DNA from: Clostridiales bacterium
GTDB lineage: Bacteria; Bacillota; Dethiobacteria; Dethiobacterales; Dethiobacteraceae
Direction of reading: 5' to 3'
Assembly: GCA_018335855.1 (NCBI GenBank)
Contig: JAGXRM010000010.1
Coordinates: forward strand, 62,001 to 126,000
Length of the DNA stretch: 64,000 nt
In this document: piece by piece, positions 28,456 through 37,579 of the stretch
How the letters are laid out: every line of letters begins with the position of its first letter
Numbering within the stretch: position 1 is the first letter of the stretch
Made by a program: the position numbers and the translations under genes
The notes under the pieces: model-generated
What the model saw: the letters and a program-made list of their open reading frames with translations, nothing else
Told to the model about the DNA's origin: nothing
The model's database searches: none

Positions 28456-28920
28456 TTAGCGACCTTCAACCTGGCGCAAATACTTGGCTTCAATTTCTGC
28501 TATTTTATCGATACGGCAGGCGTGCCGCCCACCGGCATATTTCCCTTTTAGGAATGCGTCGACTACTTCAACCGCCAGACCACGGCCAATCACCCTCTCA
28601 CCCAGGGTCAAAATATTTGCATCGTTGTGTTCCCGGCCCATGCGGGCTGAAAAGGTGTCGTGGCAGTGAGCTGCCCGAACACCCGGCACTTTATTGGCCA
28701 CAATACTGACGCCAATCCCTGTGCCGCAGCAGATAATGCCCAGTGTGTATTCACCGCTGGACACCGCTTCCGCGACCCGCAGAGCAAAATCCGGATAGTC
28801 AACGGACTCGTCGGAAAAAACGCCGAAGTCGTGAAACGTATACCCCTGTTCCTTCAGGTGGTCAGCAAGATAGTTTTTTAGCGTATAGCCTCCGTGGTCA
28901 CTGGCAATGGCAATTTTCAT
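28456..28920 (-). CDS. rpiB: Ribose 5-phosphate isomerase B
   Basis: 154 residues, RpiB/LacAB family: [14 protein letters not shown] start, active Cys in [10 protein letters not shown] (C65), and HNDANIL. Interconverts ribose 5-phosphate and ribulose 5-phosphate. Same place as ywlF in the B. subtilis ywlC-ywlE-ywlF-glyA cluster. GGAGG ribosome binding site. Confidence 0.95.
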   Translation of the reverse strand: MKIAIASDHGGYTLKNYLADHLKEQGYTFHDFGVFSDESVDYPDFALRVAEAVSSGEYTLGIICCGTGIGVSIVANKVPGVRAAHCHDTFSARMGREHNDANILTLGERVIGRGLAVEVVDAFLKGKYAGGRHACRIDKIAEIEAKYLRQVEGR

Positions 28921-28976
28921 CAGAATATACCTCCTGCGCAGATATGTTTTCTCTGTAGCTGTAGCAAACTCCTGCG

Positions 28977-29438
28977 CTAGTCCGCCTCTTTTTCTATTTT
29001 TTCCACGACCAGCCGTGTCAGTTCCAGCAGTTCGCCGGCAGTCTGCCGGTATCTCTCCAGGCTACCGCCGAAGGGATCGGAGATATCGCCCGGCCGGCCG
29101 GCAAATTCTCCCAGGGTATAAATTTTTTCCAGCATTCTGGGCAATTTTTGCATAAGAAGACTTTTTTGATGGGTAGTCATGACTAAAACAAGATCAGCAC
29201 AATCCAGCATATCGGCAGTCAGTTGCCGGGACCGATGAAGAGACAGATCCGAGCCGTACTCCCAGGCCACCGTCACGGCATGGCTGCTGGCCGGTGAAGG
29301 TGCCATCACTGCCAAGCCTGCTGAATCCACGCCCCAGTCTTCAATTCCCGATTGGGCGAGTCGGGTCTGGGTAAATACTTTGGCCAGCGGACTGCGGCAG
29401 GTATTCCCGGTACAAACGAAGAGCAGTTGTTTTTTCAT
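28977..29438 (-). CDS. ywlE: Protein arginine phosphatase (YwlE type)
   Basis: 153 residues, low-molecular-weight phosphatase fold. The P-loop reads CTGNTCRS (C9 to R15). The Thr at position 13, where tyrosine phosphatases usually have Ile, is the residue known to give B. subtilis YwlE its phosphoarginine specificity. It should reverse McsB-type arginine phosphorylation. Overlaps the tsaC stop; ATG 29438 preferred, GTG 29450 possible. Confidence 0.9.
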   Translation of the reverse strand: MKKQLLFVCTGNTCRSPLAKVFTQTRLAQSGIEDWGVDSAGLAVMAPSPASSHAVTVAWEYGSDLSLHRSRQLTADMLDCADLVLVMTTHQKSLLMQKLPRMLEKIYTLGEFAGRPGDISDPFGGSLERYRQTAGELLELTRLVVEKIEKEAD

Positions 29439-29446
29439 AGTAGTAA

Positions 29447-30514
29447 TCACTCCACATCTATCACGCGAGATCCCGCGGCTTTTATCAGTCTGTTCATCAA
29501 CGCCAGCCCCATTCCCTCTTCCCCATACCCTTCGGCGATAATTACGTCCACATTCTGTTGGTCAAAGCGACGGAGCGCAGCATATAAATTAGCGGCCAGT
29601 TCGCCGGCGTCCTTCCGGTCGCCCAGGATTTCCACATATTCGGAAACTATATCGCCGGCCGATTCACGACTGAGGAGGAGGCCAACCTTATCACCCCGGG
29701 TTTGAAAGTAGTCCCGCAGTTCCCGCACTCTGTCCAGGACTGCCCCAGGTTGGCCGCGAACGAGATAAAGGGGCGCCTTAGGCGCGTAGTGCCCGTACTT
29801 TAATCCCGGGGATGGCGGCGGTTCGGACATATTTTCCTGCCAGTATGCCTGAGGGCATTCCCTGCCCAGAATAAAGGCAATCTCCTCGGGCGTGACTCCG
29901 CCCGGCCTTAGCAGTAGCGGTTGCCCGTTACGGATATCCAACACGGTGGATTCCACACCTACACCACTGGGTCCCCCGTCTAATACGGCATCAATCCGCC
30001 CGGCCAGATCATCAAGAACATGGCGGGCAGATGTAGGGCTTGGGGTGCCCGAAAGATTGGCGCTGGGGGCAGCAACCGGTACTGCCGCCTCCTTTAGCAG
30101 GGCTAACGCTGCAGGATGATCCGGGACACGGAGCGCCACACTGTGCAGGCCGCCAGTAGTTTCCGGCGGCACTGCCGGACGGCTCTCCAAAACCAGAGTA
30201 AGCGGACCGGGCCAGAACTTATCGGCCAACAAATACGCCTCGGGCGGAATATTCTGTGCCAAGGATTCCATCTGGCTGGCCTCGGCAATATGTACAATCA
30301 ACGGATTATCCACCGGCCGGCCTTTGGCTGCGAAAATCCCAGCCACCGCTTTGGCGTTTAGAGCATCGGCACCCAGCCCATATACTGTTTCCGTGGGAAA
30401 AGCCACCAGTCCTCCTGCTCGCAGTATGCTGGCGGCACAGCGGATAGCATCGCCGCTTTCAGTCGGATTCCGGGCGGTAAGTATTAGTGTCCCTAATTCA
30501 TTTGGCCAGTCCAA
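29447..30514 (-). CDS. tsaC: L-threonylcarbamoyladenylate synthase (Sua5 type)
   Basis: 355 residues: YrdC domain (about 20-210) with PTETVYGLG and APSANLSG, plus a C-terminal Sua5 domain. Makes threonylcarbamoyl-AMP for t6A37 of ANN-decoding tRNAs. Starts at TTG behind AGGGG. Upstream lies a 214-nt divergent intergenic region shared with larB; a CCCCTTT...AAAGGGG inverted repeat occurs there (about 30592-30617), with no firm promoter assigned. Confidence 0.95.
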   Translation of the reverse strand: MDWPNELGTLILTARNPTESGDAIRCAASILRAGGLVAFPTETVYGLGADALNAKAVAGIFAAKGRPVDNPLIVHIAEASQMESLAQNIPPEAYLLADKFWPGPLTLVLESRPAVPPETTGGLHSVALRVPDHPAALALLKEAAVPVAAPSANLSGTPSPTSARHVLDDLAGRIDAVLDGGPSGVGVESTVLDIRNGQPLLLRPGGVTPEEIAFILGRECPQAYWQENMSEPPPSPGLKYGHYAPKAPLYLVRGQPGAVLDRVRELRDYFQTRGDKVGLLLSRESAGDIVSEYVEILGDRKDAGELAANLYAALRRFDQQNVDVIIAEGYGEEGMGLALMNRLIKAAGSRVIDVE

Positions 30515-30728
30515 ATTACCCCTGCTTTCTCTAAACAGTCCATTCGCTCCACAAAAGTTATCTTTTCGACAATGGTTTCCCGGATTCCTTCCCCCTTTTT
30601 ATAATACCCAAAGGGGTGAGGTTTGAACGATTGCCCGAACTTATAAAAATCTTGAATTCAATGTAAGAGGATTCCCGGCTTTAAAGATGAATACCTATAA
30701 AAATAATATTTTGGATAACGGAGGAACT

Positions 30729-31502
30729 ATGGATAAGAAACATTTACGCTCACTGCTTGCCAATGTACAAAACGGCGATCTCACTGTGGATGAAGCGATG
30801 GTTCGCCTACGGGTTCTTGCATATGAAGACCTGGGCTTTGCCAAAGTTGACCATCACCGTTCTTTACGCCAGGGGTTTCCGGAAGTGATTTACTGCCCAG
30901 GGAAAACGACGGAGCAGATTGTCCAGATTGCGGAACGGATGTCCAAGACGACTTCATCCGTACTGGCCACCCGGGCAGAGCCCGGTGTTTACAACGCTTT
31001 AAGGGAAATTTTCCCCGATGCAGAGTATCACGAGTTGGCTAAAGCTGTGGTTGTCAACAGGGATCAGACGGAGACCGGTTTAGGCATGATTCTGATTGTG
31101 GCAGCGGGAACTGCTGATCTGCCGGTGGCAGAAGAAGCGGCCGTCACCGCCGAAGTAATGGGGAACCGGGTGGAACGCCTCTATGACGTGGGGGTGGCCG
31201 GCATCCACAGGCTGTTTGATAACCATGATAAATTAATGTCGGCCAACGTGCTTGTTGTTGTAGCCGGGATGGAAGGGGCGCTGGCCAGCGTGGTCGGCGG
31301 CCTGGTGGATAAGCCGATTGTAGCCGTGCCGACTTCTGTAGGCTACGGTGCCAACTTCGGCGGGCTCTCCGCTCTGCTGACCATGCTTAATACCTGTGCT
31401 ACCGGAGTAGCCGTCGTTAATATTGACAATGGTTTCGGAGGCGGGTATACGGCCTCGCTGATTAACCGCGTCCAGGCCGCCGGAGGAAACGGAGGAAACT
31501 AA
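30729..31502 (+). CDS. larB: Pyridinium-3,5-biscarboxylic acid mononucleotide synthase LarB
   Basis: 257 residues, related to PurE (AIR carboxylase): ATRAEPGVYNAL, VAAGTADLPVAEEA and PTSVGYGANFGG. Carboxylates nicotinic acid adenine dinucleotide in the first step of nickel-pincer nucleotide synthesis. ATG 30729 follows GGAGG; a 14-codon upstream extension is unlikely. The larC start lies one base after its stop. Confidence 0.95.
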   Translation: MDKKHLRSLLANVQNGDLTVDEAMVRLRVLAYEDLGFAKVDHHRSLRQGFPEVIYCPGKTTEQIVQIAERMSKTTSSVLATRAEPGVYNALREIFPDAEYHELAKAVVVNRDQTETGLGMILIVAAGTADLPVAEEAAVTAEVMGNRVERLYDVGVAGIHRLFDNHDKLMSANVLVVVAGMEGALASVVGGLVDKPIVAVPTSVGYGANFGGLSALLTMLNTCATGVAVVNIDNGFGGGYTASLINRVQAAGGNGGN

Positions 31503-31503
31503 G

Positions 31504-32688
31504 TTGACTTTGATATATTTTGATTGTTTTGCCGGGGCCAGCGGCGATATGCTGCTGGCGGCGCTGCTTGATGCAGGCGCTCCGCTGGATACAGTCCGGG
31601 CGGAGCTGGCTAAACTGCCTATTCGTGGCTTCACATTAGAAACAACCCGTGTAATGAAACGCGGGCTGAGTGCTTTGGATGTCACTGTGAATGTTGAGGA
31701 AAAAGATCAGCCCCACCGTCACTTTCGGGACATTGAAAATTTGCTCCTTAATAGTAATCTCTCCCCGGCCGTTGGTGAAATGAGCCTGGCGGTGTTTACG
31801 CGTCTGGCAGCTGCGGAAGGAAAAATACATAATAAACCCACGAAGGATGTTCACTTTCACGAAGTGGGCGCCGTGGACTCTATTGTGGATATTGTCGGCA
31901 TTGCAGCGGCACTCCATGCGCTTGGTGCCACGGCAATCCACGCCTCGCCGGTTCATGTGGGGACAGGCTTTGTCCAGTGTGCCCACGGCTTACTGCCGGT
32001 CCCCGCACCGGCCACCATGGAACTTTTACAGGGCGTTCCTGTTTATTCCCGAGGTATTGAGGCTGAACTGCTAACGCCTACCGGCGCTGCTGTCCTTGCC
32101 CAACTGGCTCAGTTTGGACCGCTACCGCCGATGCGGATTAAAAGCACAGGGTACGGTGCCGGCAAAAAGGATCTGGCAATCGCCAATCTGCTGCGGGTCA
32201 TCGTTGGAGAAAATGATATCAGGGAAAGCGCACTGCCACAAGAAGACGTCATCGTGCTGGAAGCCAATATTGACGATATGAACCCGGAGTTTTACGGTCA
32301 TGTTATGGAGATGTTGTTTGCCGCCGACGTCCTGGATGTTTACCTGTCTCCGCTACAGATGAAAAAAAACCGTCCCGCCGTCCTGCTCCGTGTCCTTGTC
32401 AGGCCGCAGCAGGAAAAAGAAGCGTTAACAATTCTGCTGCGTGAAACAACGACTCTCGGTGTCCGCCGTTTCCAGGGAGAAAAAATCATGCTCCCCCGTA
32501 AACACGTGACCGTCCAAACACCATACGGCTCCGCCCGCGTCAAAGTTGCCGAACTGGGCGGCACGGAAATCAATGCCGTCCCCGAATACGAAGACTGCCT
32601 CAAACTAGCCAAAGCCCATAACATCCCCCTCAAAGAAATCTACCTCACCGTATCCGAAACCTATCGCCAAACCCGGGGTCAGGTTTAA
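31504..32688 (+). CDS. larC: Nickel-pincer cofactor synthesis protein LarC
   Basis: 394 residues as one continuous frame; in Lactobacillus plantarum the gene needs a programmed frameshift, not needed here. N-terminal LIYFDCFAGASGDMLLAAL, a His-rich VHFHEVGAVDSI, and a C-terminal ferredoxin-like half. LarC inserts nickel into the pincer ligand using CTP. TTG start. The final residues RGQV are encoded inside a dispersed repeat (32673-32693) that also ends thiI. Confidence 0.95.
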   Translation: MTLIYFDCFAGASGDMLLAALLDAGAPLDTVRAELAKLPIRGFTLETTRVMKRGLSALDVTVNVEEKDQPHRHFRDIENLLLNSNLSPAVGEMSLAVFTRLAAAEGKIHNKPTKDVHFHEVGAVDSIVDIVGIAAALHALGATAIHASPVHVGTGFVQCAHGLLPVPAPATMELLQGVPVYSRGIEAELLTPTGAAVLAQLAQFGPLPPMRIKSTGYGAGKKDLAIANLLRVIVGENDIRESALPQEDVIVLEANIDDMNPEFYGHVMEMLFAADVLDVYLSPLQMKKNRPAVLLRVLVRPQQEKEALTILLRETTTLGVRRFQGEKIMLPRKHVTVQTPYGSARVKVAELGGTEINAVPEYEDCLKLAKAHNIPLKEIYLTVSETYRQTRGQV

Positions 32689-32723
32689 CAATTGACCGAC
32701 ATAATTCTTTCATAATCATGAAA
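32673..32723 (+). repeat. 3'-end repeat, copy in larC
   Basis: GGGGTCAGGTTTAACAATT plus the following TAATTCTTTCA..AAT..TGAAA closely match 62191-62238. It supplies the last four codons and the stop of larC. Confidence 0.8.
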
Positions 32724-32765
32724 CAAAACGATCAACCAATCCCTGGTTGATCGTTTTGTTTCATG
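32718..32765. terminator. Bidirectional terminator between larC and larE
   Basis: Perfect 21-bp arms (32718-32737/8 and 32745-32765, ATGAAACAAAACGATCAACC and complement) with a 7-nt loop. Each arm ends in an A/T-rich stretch, suiting termination in both directions. Confidence 0.8.
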
Positions 32766-32773
32766 CCAAGAAA

Positions 32774-32796
32774 ATATTAAAGGTGCTGACCCCGGG
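32774..32796 (-). repeat. 3'-end repeat, variant copy in larE
   Basis: Minus-strand CCGGGGTCAGCACCTTTAAT matches the larC/thiI element at its first ten bases and more loosely after. It encodes the RGQ of LarE's C-terminus and faces the larC copy as an inverted pair. Confidence 0.65.
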
Positions 32797-33604
32797 GGAG
32801 GACTTCGTTCATGGAACCAGTGCGGTAGCCGGCGAGGTCAAGGGTGATATAGGTGAAGCCGATTTGTCTGAAGTGGGGGACGATTTGGGTGGTGAGGGTA
32901 ACGGCGTCTTGCAGGCGGTCGGACGGGAGTTCGATGCGGGCGGTGTCGCCATGATGACGGACGCGTAATTGAGCAAAGCCCAGTGAGCGCAGGAAGCGTT
33001 CGGCGGCGGCTACCTGTGCCACTTTTTCTTTGGTAATCGGCTGGCCGTAGGGGAAACGGGATGAAAGGCAGGCCATCGCCGGTTTATTCCAGTTTTCCAG
33101 GCCAAGGTAGAGGGCCAACGCTCTTACGTCTTTTTTGGTAAAGCCGGCTTCGCGGAGCGGGCTGCGTACTCCAAGTTCCGCCGCCGCTTTCATGCCGGGA
33201 CGCCAGTCGCCTGTGTCATCCACGTTGGAGCCGTCGGCAACAAACTGAAAGCCTTGGGATGTGGCTAAAGCTGACAGTTTGCCGAAAAGTTCTTTTTTAC
33301 AGTGGTAACATCGTTCCGGTGGATTTTCAGAGAAACCGGGAATCGCCAGTTCTTCTGTCTCCAGTACTGTAAACAGAACGTCCAGTTTAGCCGCCAGGTT
33401 TTTTGCCACTGCCAGTTCCTCGGACAGATATGTTTCCGATACGGCGGTTACAGCTAACACCCTGTCCTTCGCCAGAACACCGGCTGCTGCGGCCAGTAAT
33501 ACGGATGAGTCCACTCCTCCGGAGAAGGCGACAACCACACTTTTCATTTCCAGTAAAATTTTTTCGAGCTTTTCCTTCTTCTCCATAATTGGATGTGTCA
33601 ACAT
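32777..33604 (-). CDS. larE: ATP-dependent sacrificial sulfur transferase LarE
   Basis: 275 residues. PP-loop FSGGVDSS (28-34); the sulfur-donating Cys is C179 in MACLSSRFPYG, equivalent to C176 of L. plantarum LarE, so it is the single-use cysteine type. Converts the two carboxylates to thiocarboxylates. Also present is a CYHCKK motif (99-104), usual in the family. Convergent with larBC instead of co-directional. GAGGTGATCC precedes the ATG. Confidence 0.95.
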   Translation of the reverse strand: MLTHPIMEKKEKLEKILLEMKSVVVAFSGGVDSSVLLAAAAGVLAKDRVLAVTAVSETYLSEELAVAKNLAAKLDVLFTVLETEELAIPGFSENPPERCYHCKKELFGKLSALATSQGFQFVADGSNVDDTGDWRPGMKAAAELGVRSPLREAGFTKKDVRALALYLGLENWNKPAMACLSSRFPYGQPITKEKVAQVAAAERFLRSLGFAQLRVRHHGDTARIELPSDRLQDAVTLTTQIVPHFRQIGFTYITLDLAGYRTGSMNEVLPRGQHL

Positions 33605-33622
33605 AGGATCACCTCATTTGGG

Positions 33623-34792
33623 CTAAGCGCTCTGTGACGGGGGAGGGACTTTCTTTTCCTGGGGGTTGCTGCGAACAAGCAGTAATCCCATAGCCAGGGA
33701 AGTCAGTGGAATAGAGGCCACCAGTCCGATGCTGCCGGTAAGGGCACGCACTACTTCGGTAGCGACAAGGTCTAAGTTGATAATGGTTCCCCAGGGCATC
33801 TGGTAACCCATGAACAAGAGCAAAAGTGGCATTGTAGTGCCGACATACGCCAGAATCAGCGTATTTGCCATGGTCCCCATAATATCGCGGCCGATATTCA
33901 TTGCGGAATTGAACAACTCTTTAAAGCAGAGCGAAGGATTAACACAGTATACTTCTGTCATTGCGGTGGATATAGACATGGAAACATCCATGACGGCACC
34001 CAGGGCACCGATAATAATCCCCGCAAACAGCAAGCCGCGCACATTAATGGTCCCTTCCATGTAGAGAAGCATCTGGGCTTCTTCGCTGGAAAATCCGGTG
34101 AGGTTGGCGGCACGGCCAACTATAAGTGCTAACAGCCCGGCAACTAATACTCCGCCTACTGTCCCAATGGCAGCGGCAACAGTTTTCCTCTGTAACCCAC
34201 TGATAAAAACAAGGGTAATTAAGGTAATAAATGCTGCAACCACAACAGTGACCGGGATCGGCGGGTAGCCGGCTAACAGCAATGGCAGAAGGATGCGGAA
34301 GACGGCAAAAATCGTGATGGAGAGGGTAATTACCGTATATAGCCCTTTAAGACGTCCAACCAAAAGCAGCACGAGAATAAACAATCCAACTAAGAGGTAC
34401 AGGTAGGTATCCCTTGCGTAGTCCTGCAGGTATATTTGCAGCAGGGTACCGGCTTCATCGACCTCACCCCAGAGAATGACGCGTCGGCCCTCGGTCAGAT
34501 GGAGATCAAACACCGGGTGGCCCATTAATGAATTAAGCAATGTGTGACGCTCGCCTTTATACTGACCACGGGTTATCTCAATCGTGGCTAACTGTTCCAA
34601 CTGTACAAAATCCCGGACTGATTCATCCGGCTCGATGTCTTCCACGGAAATAACGCGGCCCCGCAGAGCTACGGTATCGCTGTCGTCACCAAATGACGGT
34701 TCAACGGCGAACGCAGTCATGGATGAAATAACTATCAGTAAAAATAAAAATAGGCATGCGGGACGCATAGCCTTAGTTTTTTTTAAAATCAT
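33623..34792 (-). CDS. YibE/F family membrane protein
   Basis: 389 residues: signal/anchor (10-28), an extracytoplasmic beta-rich region (40-125) and about eight membrane helices with GALGAVMDVSMSISTAM, the YibE/F signature. Function is unknown; a transport role is often suggested. It lies between larE and a Fur-family gene; spacing of 17 nt from fur implies a shared transcript. GGAGGGG ribosome binding site. Confidence 0.85.
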   Translation of the reverse strand: MILKKTKAMRPACLFLFLLIVISSMTAFAVEPSFGDDSDTVALRGRVISVEDIEPDESVRDFVQLEQLATIEITRGQYKGERHTLLNSLMGHPVFDLHLTEGRRVILWGEVDEAGTLLQIYLQDYARDTYLYLLVGLFILVLLLVGRLKGLYTVITLSITIFAVFRILLPLLLAGYPPIPVTVVVAAFITLITLVFISGLQRKTVAAAIGTVGGVLVAGLLALIVGRAANLTGFSSEEAQMLLYMEGTINVRGLLFAGIIIGALGAVMDVSMSISTAMTEVYCVNPSLCFKELFNSAMNIGRDIMGTMANTLILAYVGTTMPLLLLFMGYQMPWGTIINLDLVATEVVRALTGSIGLVASIPLTSLAMGLLLVRSNPQEKKVPPPSQSA

Positions 34793-34809
34793 AATTGCCC
34801 CTCCAGAGT

Positions 34810-35265
34810 TTAAACTTTTTCTTTATTTTGGTCACACGTATTGCAATAGCCGTAAAACTGCACCCGATGGTCAACAATGCGGAAACCGTTTTCTTTCTCT
34901 ATTAGGGATTCAAGTTGTTGAAGCAAGTCTTCTTCTACTTCAAGGATTTGATTGCATGTTAAACATACTAAATGATGGTGATGGTGCTCTGATTGCAGAT
35001 GGGAAAGTTCATAACGGCTCCGCCCGTCACCAAAGTTGTGACGGTGCAGAATTTTTAACTCTTCCAGGAGATCTAACGTCCTGTATATTGTGGCCAGGCC
35101 AATTTCCGGGTCTTTTTCCTTGGCAATCACATAGAGCTCTTCAGCGCTCAGATGAAGATCGGGATTTTCCAGCAAGGACTGTAGCACAACACGACGTTGC
35201 GGCGTCATTTTATGCGCTTTAAATTGCTCACGAAAAGATTCCAGCTTCTTTTTCAGTGCACCCAC
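34810..35265 (-). CDS. Fur-family metalloregulator
   Basis: 151 residues: winged helix (about 15-85, EIGLATIYRTLDLLEEL) and a metal-binding dimerisation domain with SEHHHHHLVCLTC and CNTCDQ. The two CxxC pairs form a structural zinc site. Whether it is Fur, Zur or PerR cannot be fixed from sequence. The start is a GTG at 35265 with only a weak ribosome binding site, 6 nt after the upstream gene's stop, suggesting coupling. Confidence 0.9.
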   Translation of the reverse strand: MGALKKKLESFREQFKAHKMTPQRRVVLQSLLENPDLHLSAEELYVIAKEKDPEIGLATIYRTLDLLEELKILHRHNFGDGRSRYELSHLQSEHHHHHLVCLTCNQILEVEEDLLQQLESLIEKENGFRIVDHRVQFYGYCNTCDQNKEKV

Positions 35266-35271
35266 CCCACT

Positions 35272-36876
35272 TTAGAATTCTCCCAAAACCACCTGAGCAA
35301 AGTTGGTTGCATGGTCAGCAATCCGCTCAAGATTGCTTAGCACATCCAGATAGATAACTCCACTGGCAGGGAAACAAACTTTTTCGCTGATTCTGGCAAT
35401 ATGGGACTTCCGTAAAACCCGTTCCATGCGGTCAACGATATCATCCTGTGCAATAACTTCTTTAGCCAGGGACAGATCCTCTTTGGCGAAGGCCTCAATC
35501 GCCTTGGCCAGCATATCATCCACCCTGTCAAACATTTCGGTAAGTTCCTCCGCCGCTTTTTCCGAAAACGGCAGACGATCTTCTATTTTTATCTCTGCCA
35601 TCCGGACGATATTAGTAGCATGATCACCAATGCGCTCCAGGTCATTTGCGGCATGCATCAGGCCGGACACGCTTTGTGATTGTTCAATGGTGAGTGAATG
35701 CTGTGCCAATTCTGCAAGATAGATGGTAATCTCTTTCTCCAGACTATCCAGAAGTTCCTCTTTTTGCTCAACATATTGCATGAGCTTACGATCTTCTTTA
35801 ATAAATACCTGCAATGAGTCCTGTACCATTTCCCGGGCCAGTCCGGCCATGCGTAAACACTCCTGCCGTACGCCACCAATGGCCACGGCCGGTGTTTTTA
35901 AAATACGCTTGTCCAAAAACTTGGGGCCCATTTCCAGTGTAACGTCTTCCCCGGGGACGAGACGGGTAACCAGTGCAACAAAATATTTAAAAAAGGGCAG
36001 AACTACCAGTGTGCTGGTTATGTTGAAAATTGTATGGGCGTTAGCCGCCTGCCGGGTGACAGTGGCCGCCGTGTCTGCAACAAAATTAACAAATGGTCGA
36101 AACAGGATCATTGCGACGATGACTCCGCACACATTAAAGGCAATGTGGGCAATAGCCGCCCGCTTAGCCGCAAGTGAAGTGCCTACGCTGGCAATGAGTG
36201 CTGTGATACATGTACCCACATTGGTGCCCAGAATCAACGCAATGGCTGCCGGCAGTATGAGAATATCCTGCAGAGTCATGGCAATAATTAAACCCGTGGA
36301 TGCGCTGCTCGATTGTACCAGGGCTGTAAACACAGCGCCTATGAGCACACCCATCAGGGGGTTATGGCCAAAGGAAGCCATTAAGTTCATAAAGTAAGGT
36401 AATTCACGGAGCGGCTTCATGCCGTCGGACATTGTCGTCATACCCAGAAATAATATGCCAAATCCGAGAATAGCTTGTCCCACATATTTATACGTACGCC
36501 GCTTACCGAAGAAGTTAAGCACCGCACCCAGCCCGATGGCCGGGAAAACAAGGGCTGAAACTTTAAAGGAAACAATCTGAGCTGTGACTGTTGTGCCGAT
36601 ATTTGCGCCAAGGATGGTTCCCACCGCTTGCGGGAGCGTCATCAGCCCGGCATTAGCGAAGCCCACCACCATTACAGTAGTGGTACTGCTGCTCTGTACC
36701 AGAACGGTAACCACAATACCTGTGAGCACGGCAATCACCGGTTTGTTTGTAAGAATTTCCAGTATCCTGCGTAACCTGTCACCTGCTGCCTTCTGCAATC
36801 CTGAGGCCATCAGTTGCATGCCGAAGAGAAAAAGACCAAGCCCTCCGATAAGCTGGGTCACTAAAGTCCAGACCAT
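35272..36876 (-). CDS. Na/Pi cotransporter family protein with PhoU domain
   Basis: 534 residues. N-terminal two NptA repeats with the QSSSTTTVM and QSSSASTGL motifs (residues about 60 and 190), helices to about 320, then a PhoU-like cytoplasmic domain (360-530) with two LERI(G/A)DHATN motifs. Predicted Na+-dependent phosphate uptake, consistent with a Na+ economy. GGGGGAGGAAGC precedes the ATG. Confidence 0.92.
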   Translation of the reverse strand: MVWTLVTQLIGGLGLFLFGMQLMASGLQKAAGDRLRRILEILTNKPVIAVLTGIVVTVLVQSSSTTTVMVVGFANAGLMTLPQAVGTILGANIGTTVTAQIVSFKVSALVFPAIGLGAVLNFFGKRRTYKYVGQAILGFGILFLGMTTMSDGMKPLRELPYFMNLMASFGHNPLMGVLIGAVFTALVQSSSASTGLIIAMTLQDILILPAAIALILGTNVGTCITALIASVGTSLAAKRAAIAHIAFNVCGVIVAMILFRPFVNFVADTAATVTRQAANAHTIFNITSTLVVLPFFKYFVALVTRLVPGEDVTLEMGPKFLDKRILKTPAVAIGGVRQECLRMAGLAREMVQDSLQVFIKEDRKLMQYVEQKEELLDSLEKEITIYLAELAQHSLTIEQSQSVSGLMHAANDLERIGDHATNIVRMAEIKIEDRLPFSEKAAEELTEMFDRVDDMLAKAIEAFAKEDLSLAKEVIAQDDIVDRMERVLRKSHIARISEKVCFPASGVIYLDVLSNLERIADHATNFAQVVLGEF

Positions 36877-37003
36877 GCTTCCTCCCCCAAAAACGATGTC
36901 TTCCGATTATGTCGGAATACTCGAATTCTCTATTATTTATTTTTCTAAGTTGTACATACCGTGTTTATTATAATGGATGGGGAAAGTATTTTCAACAGTG
37001 AAT

Positions 37004-37579
37004 CTATGATTGTCTGCCAAAGCGGCGCTGCCACCACTCTAAGAGCCGGGATCTGGGACGGATACTCTCGCTTTCCCCGGATACGGAAACAGCCGTATCC
37101 CGGGAAACTTCGATAAAACAAAGGGGCGGAAAAAGAACACACCACCAATTTTCTCCGCGTCCTTCACCCAGGTAAATCTGCAGTGCCCTGTATCTGCCTG
37201 CCCGGTACACCTGCTCTCCGTATAACCGGGTGGGAAATTCTGCTTCGCCCAGTTGCGCGCTCACGCCATAATTATACCCCGCCTCCCTGACTGTCGTTTC
37301 TGCCAGTGCCAACAATTCTGGAAGTGCCTGGATAATTTCCTGTTCCGCCTCGGCATTGCTTTGCACGGTTGCCAGCCGTAGGTCCAGTGAGTGAAGAATT
37401 GTATCTCTTACTTGATATTTTAAAGCCTGATCTGCCGCTGAATCACTGTTGGCACGTACATGCAAACGCAGGAGAGAGGCAGATTCGTCTTCTTTTTGTC
37501 CAGGTGTGCCCCCGGTCAAGAATAACACAACCGTTATCAATAATACGAAACATATTATTTTCTTAACCGCAGACATCAT
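37004..37579 (-). CDS. spoIIR: Stage II sporulation protein R
   Basis: 191 residues with a secretion signal (about 5-22), LLRLHVRANSDSAADQALK and the family hallmark GENWWCVLFPPLCF. SpoIIR is made in the forespore, secreted, and triggers SpoIIGA to process pro-sigma E. ATG 37579 (or 37576) is used, behind GGAAGGGTGG; it overlaps sigG by 17 nt. The overlap with sigG means the two genes share a transcript. Confidence 0.95.
   Translation of the reverse strand: MMSAVKKIICFVLLITVVLFLTGGTPGQKEDESASLLRLHVRANSDSAADQALKYQVRDTILHSLDLRLATVQSNAEAEQEIIQALPELLALAETTVREAGYNYGVSAQLGEAEFPTRLYGEQVYRAGRYRALQIYLGEGRGENWWCVLFPPLCFIEVSRDTAVSVSGESESIRPRSRLLEWWQRRFGRQS

Noticed and set aside
30515-30728. NikR operator or nickel riboswitch before larB
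   Set aside because: No GTATGA-type half sites in inverted pairs and no recognisable riboswitch core were seen.
31504-32688. Programmed frameshift in larC
   Set aside because: The frame is continuous; the larC1/larC2 split of Lactobacillus plantarum is not found here.
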